Of a DNA stretch of 7,361 nt, positions 6,935 through 7,361 are shown one piece after another. The stretch is from Bacteroidota bacterium (lineage in GTDB: Bacteria > Bacteroidota > Bacteroidia > B-17B0 > B-17BO). The notes below the pieces were generated by a model. It made no database searches. It was not told the origin of the DNA and saw only the letters and a program-made list of their open reading frames with translations. The stretch spans positions 1 to 7,361 of the forward strand of contig JANXRU010000407.1 in assembly GCA_025356715.1 (NCBI GenBank), in the 5' to 3' direction. The first letter of the stretch is position 1; the number at the start of each line of letters is the position of its first letter. Made by a program: the position numbers and the translations under genes.

Positions 6935-7314
6935 TGATAAAGCAAGATATACAAAATTTAGAAGATGTAAAATTAATGGTAAATACCTTTTACCAACGCA
7001 TACAGCAAGATGCCGAATTGGGCCCTATCTTTGAAGAAAAAATACAAGATAGATGGCCCGAACATTTAGAAAAAATGTATCGCTTTTGGCAAACCATATT
7101 ATTAGGAGAACACACCTATAATGGCGCCCCTTTTCCTCCTCATGCCCGAATGCCTATTGATGAAAGCCATTTTATTATTTGGGTGAAAACATTTACAACA
7201 ACAGTAGATGATTTATTTAAAGGTGCTATTGCTGAAGAAGCTAAAAAACGAGGAACCCTCATGGCTGCCTTATTTAATTCCAAGTTAGAATTTTTTAAAA
7301 AGCATCAACTCTAA
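6934..7314 (+). CDS. Group III truncated haemoglobin
   Basis: Small cytosolic heme protein of 126 residues, the normal length for a group III (P-type) truncated globin. Compared from memory with Campylobacter jejuni Ctb, the key positions line up: Tyr20 (B10) in NTFYQRI, His44 (E7) in WPEHLEK, the proximal His70 in FPPHARMP, and Trp83 (G8) in IIWVKTF. LGPIF (29-33) and LLGEHTYNG (56-64) are also family-typical. Ctb has been linked to oxygen and nitrosative stress handling, and a role in O2, NO or peroxide chemistry is therefore possible here, though not demonstrated. The ATG overlaps the hemN stop by one base and its own stop overlaps the next ATG in the same way, which strongly suggests one translation-coupled unit. 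All heme-pocket residues are present. Confidence 0.93.
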   Translation: MIKQDIQNLEDVKLMVNTFYQRIQQDAELGPIFEEKIQDRWPEHLEKMYRFWQTILLGEHTYNGAPFPPHARMPIDESHFIIWVKTFTTTVDDLFKGAIAEEAKKRGTLMAALFNSKLEFFKKHQL

Positions 7315-7361
7315 TGAGTGTTCAATCAAAAAGTATTTTTATTTTTTATGTTCTTGTATTT
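7314..7361 (+). CDS. Start of an unidentified, probably membrane protein, 3'-truncated by the window edge
   Basis: An ATG at 7314-7316 overlaps the globin stop (TAATG), the same arrangement as hemN-globin, and the frame stays open for all 16 codons to the window end. The visible peptide is MSVQSKSIFIFYVLVF: a short polar N-terminus followed by a strongly hydrophobic run, as expected for a first membrane span or signal anchor. No family can be recognised from so few residues. Its coupling to the globin suggests a related role, but this is inference from position alone. Confidence 0.6.
   Translation, partial: MSVQSKSIFIFYVLVF

Overview
The window is AT-rich and densely coded on one strand (+). 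It looks like a chromosomal segment from a member of the Bacteroidota, most likely a Flavobacteriaceae-type bacterium. This rests on the single-heme form of CcoP, the order ccoP-ccoG-fixH-TauE/SafE-like gene, A-rich gene starts without strong Shine-Dalgarno sequences, and the style of the proteins. The taxonomic call is an inference from remembered family features, not from a search.

Region 1 (1-3502) is the distal part of a cbb3-type cytochrome c oxidase operon. It starts inside ccoP (5' end outside the window), followed by ccoG (polyferredoxin-type assembly factor), fixH/ccoH (single-span assembly factor) and a six-span TauE/SafE or DsbD_2-type membrane protein with Cys motifs. Gaps are 22, 7 and 1 nt, so these four genes are very probably co-transcribed. 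Together they encode one subunit of a high-affinity terminal oxidase and factors that help insert its copper and assemble it.

Region 2 (3534-5586) holds two metabolic genes: a group II PLP-dependent amino acid decarboxylase of unknown substrate, and a small membrane acyl-CoA (delta-9 type) fatty acid desaturase with all histidine boxes. The 58-nt gap between them is the longest between genes here and carries two perfect palindromes, so it is the best candidate for a regulatory point.

Region 3 (5603-7361) contains hemN (oxygen-independent coproporphyrinogen III dehydrogenase), a group III truncated haemoglobin and the first 16 codons of a further, probably membrane-associated protein. Both junctions have the stop-start overlap TAATG, which indicates tight translational coupling.

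A common theme is life at low or fluctuating oxygen: a high-affinity oxidase, oxygen-independent heme synthesis, a small globin, and an oxygen-consuming desaturase. All complete genes look intact. No mobile element, RNA gene, CRISPR array or phage gene was seen, and there is no gene-free stretch above 300 bases. I found no clear evidence for a wholly new system. The most interesting points are the Cys-Cys tail of the TauE/SafE-like protein, the coupled hemN-globin-unknown cluster, and the unassigned decarboxylase in this setting.
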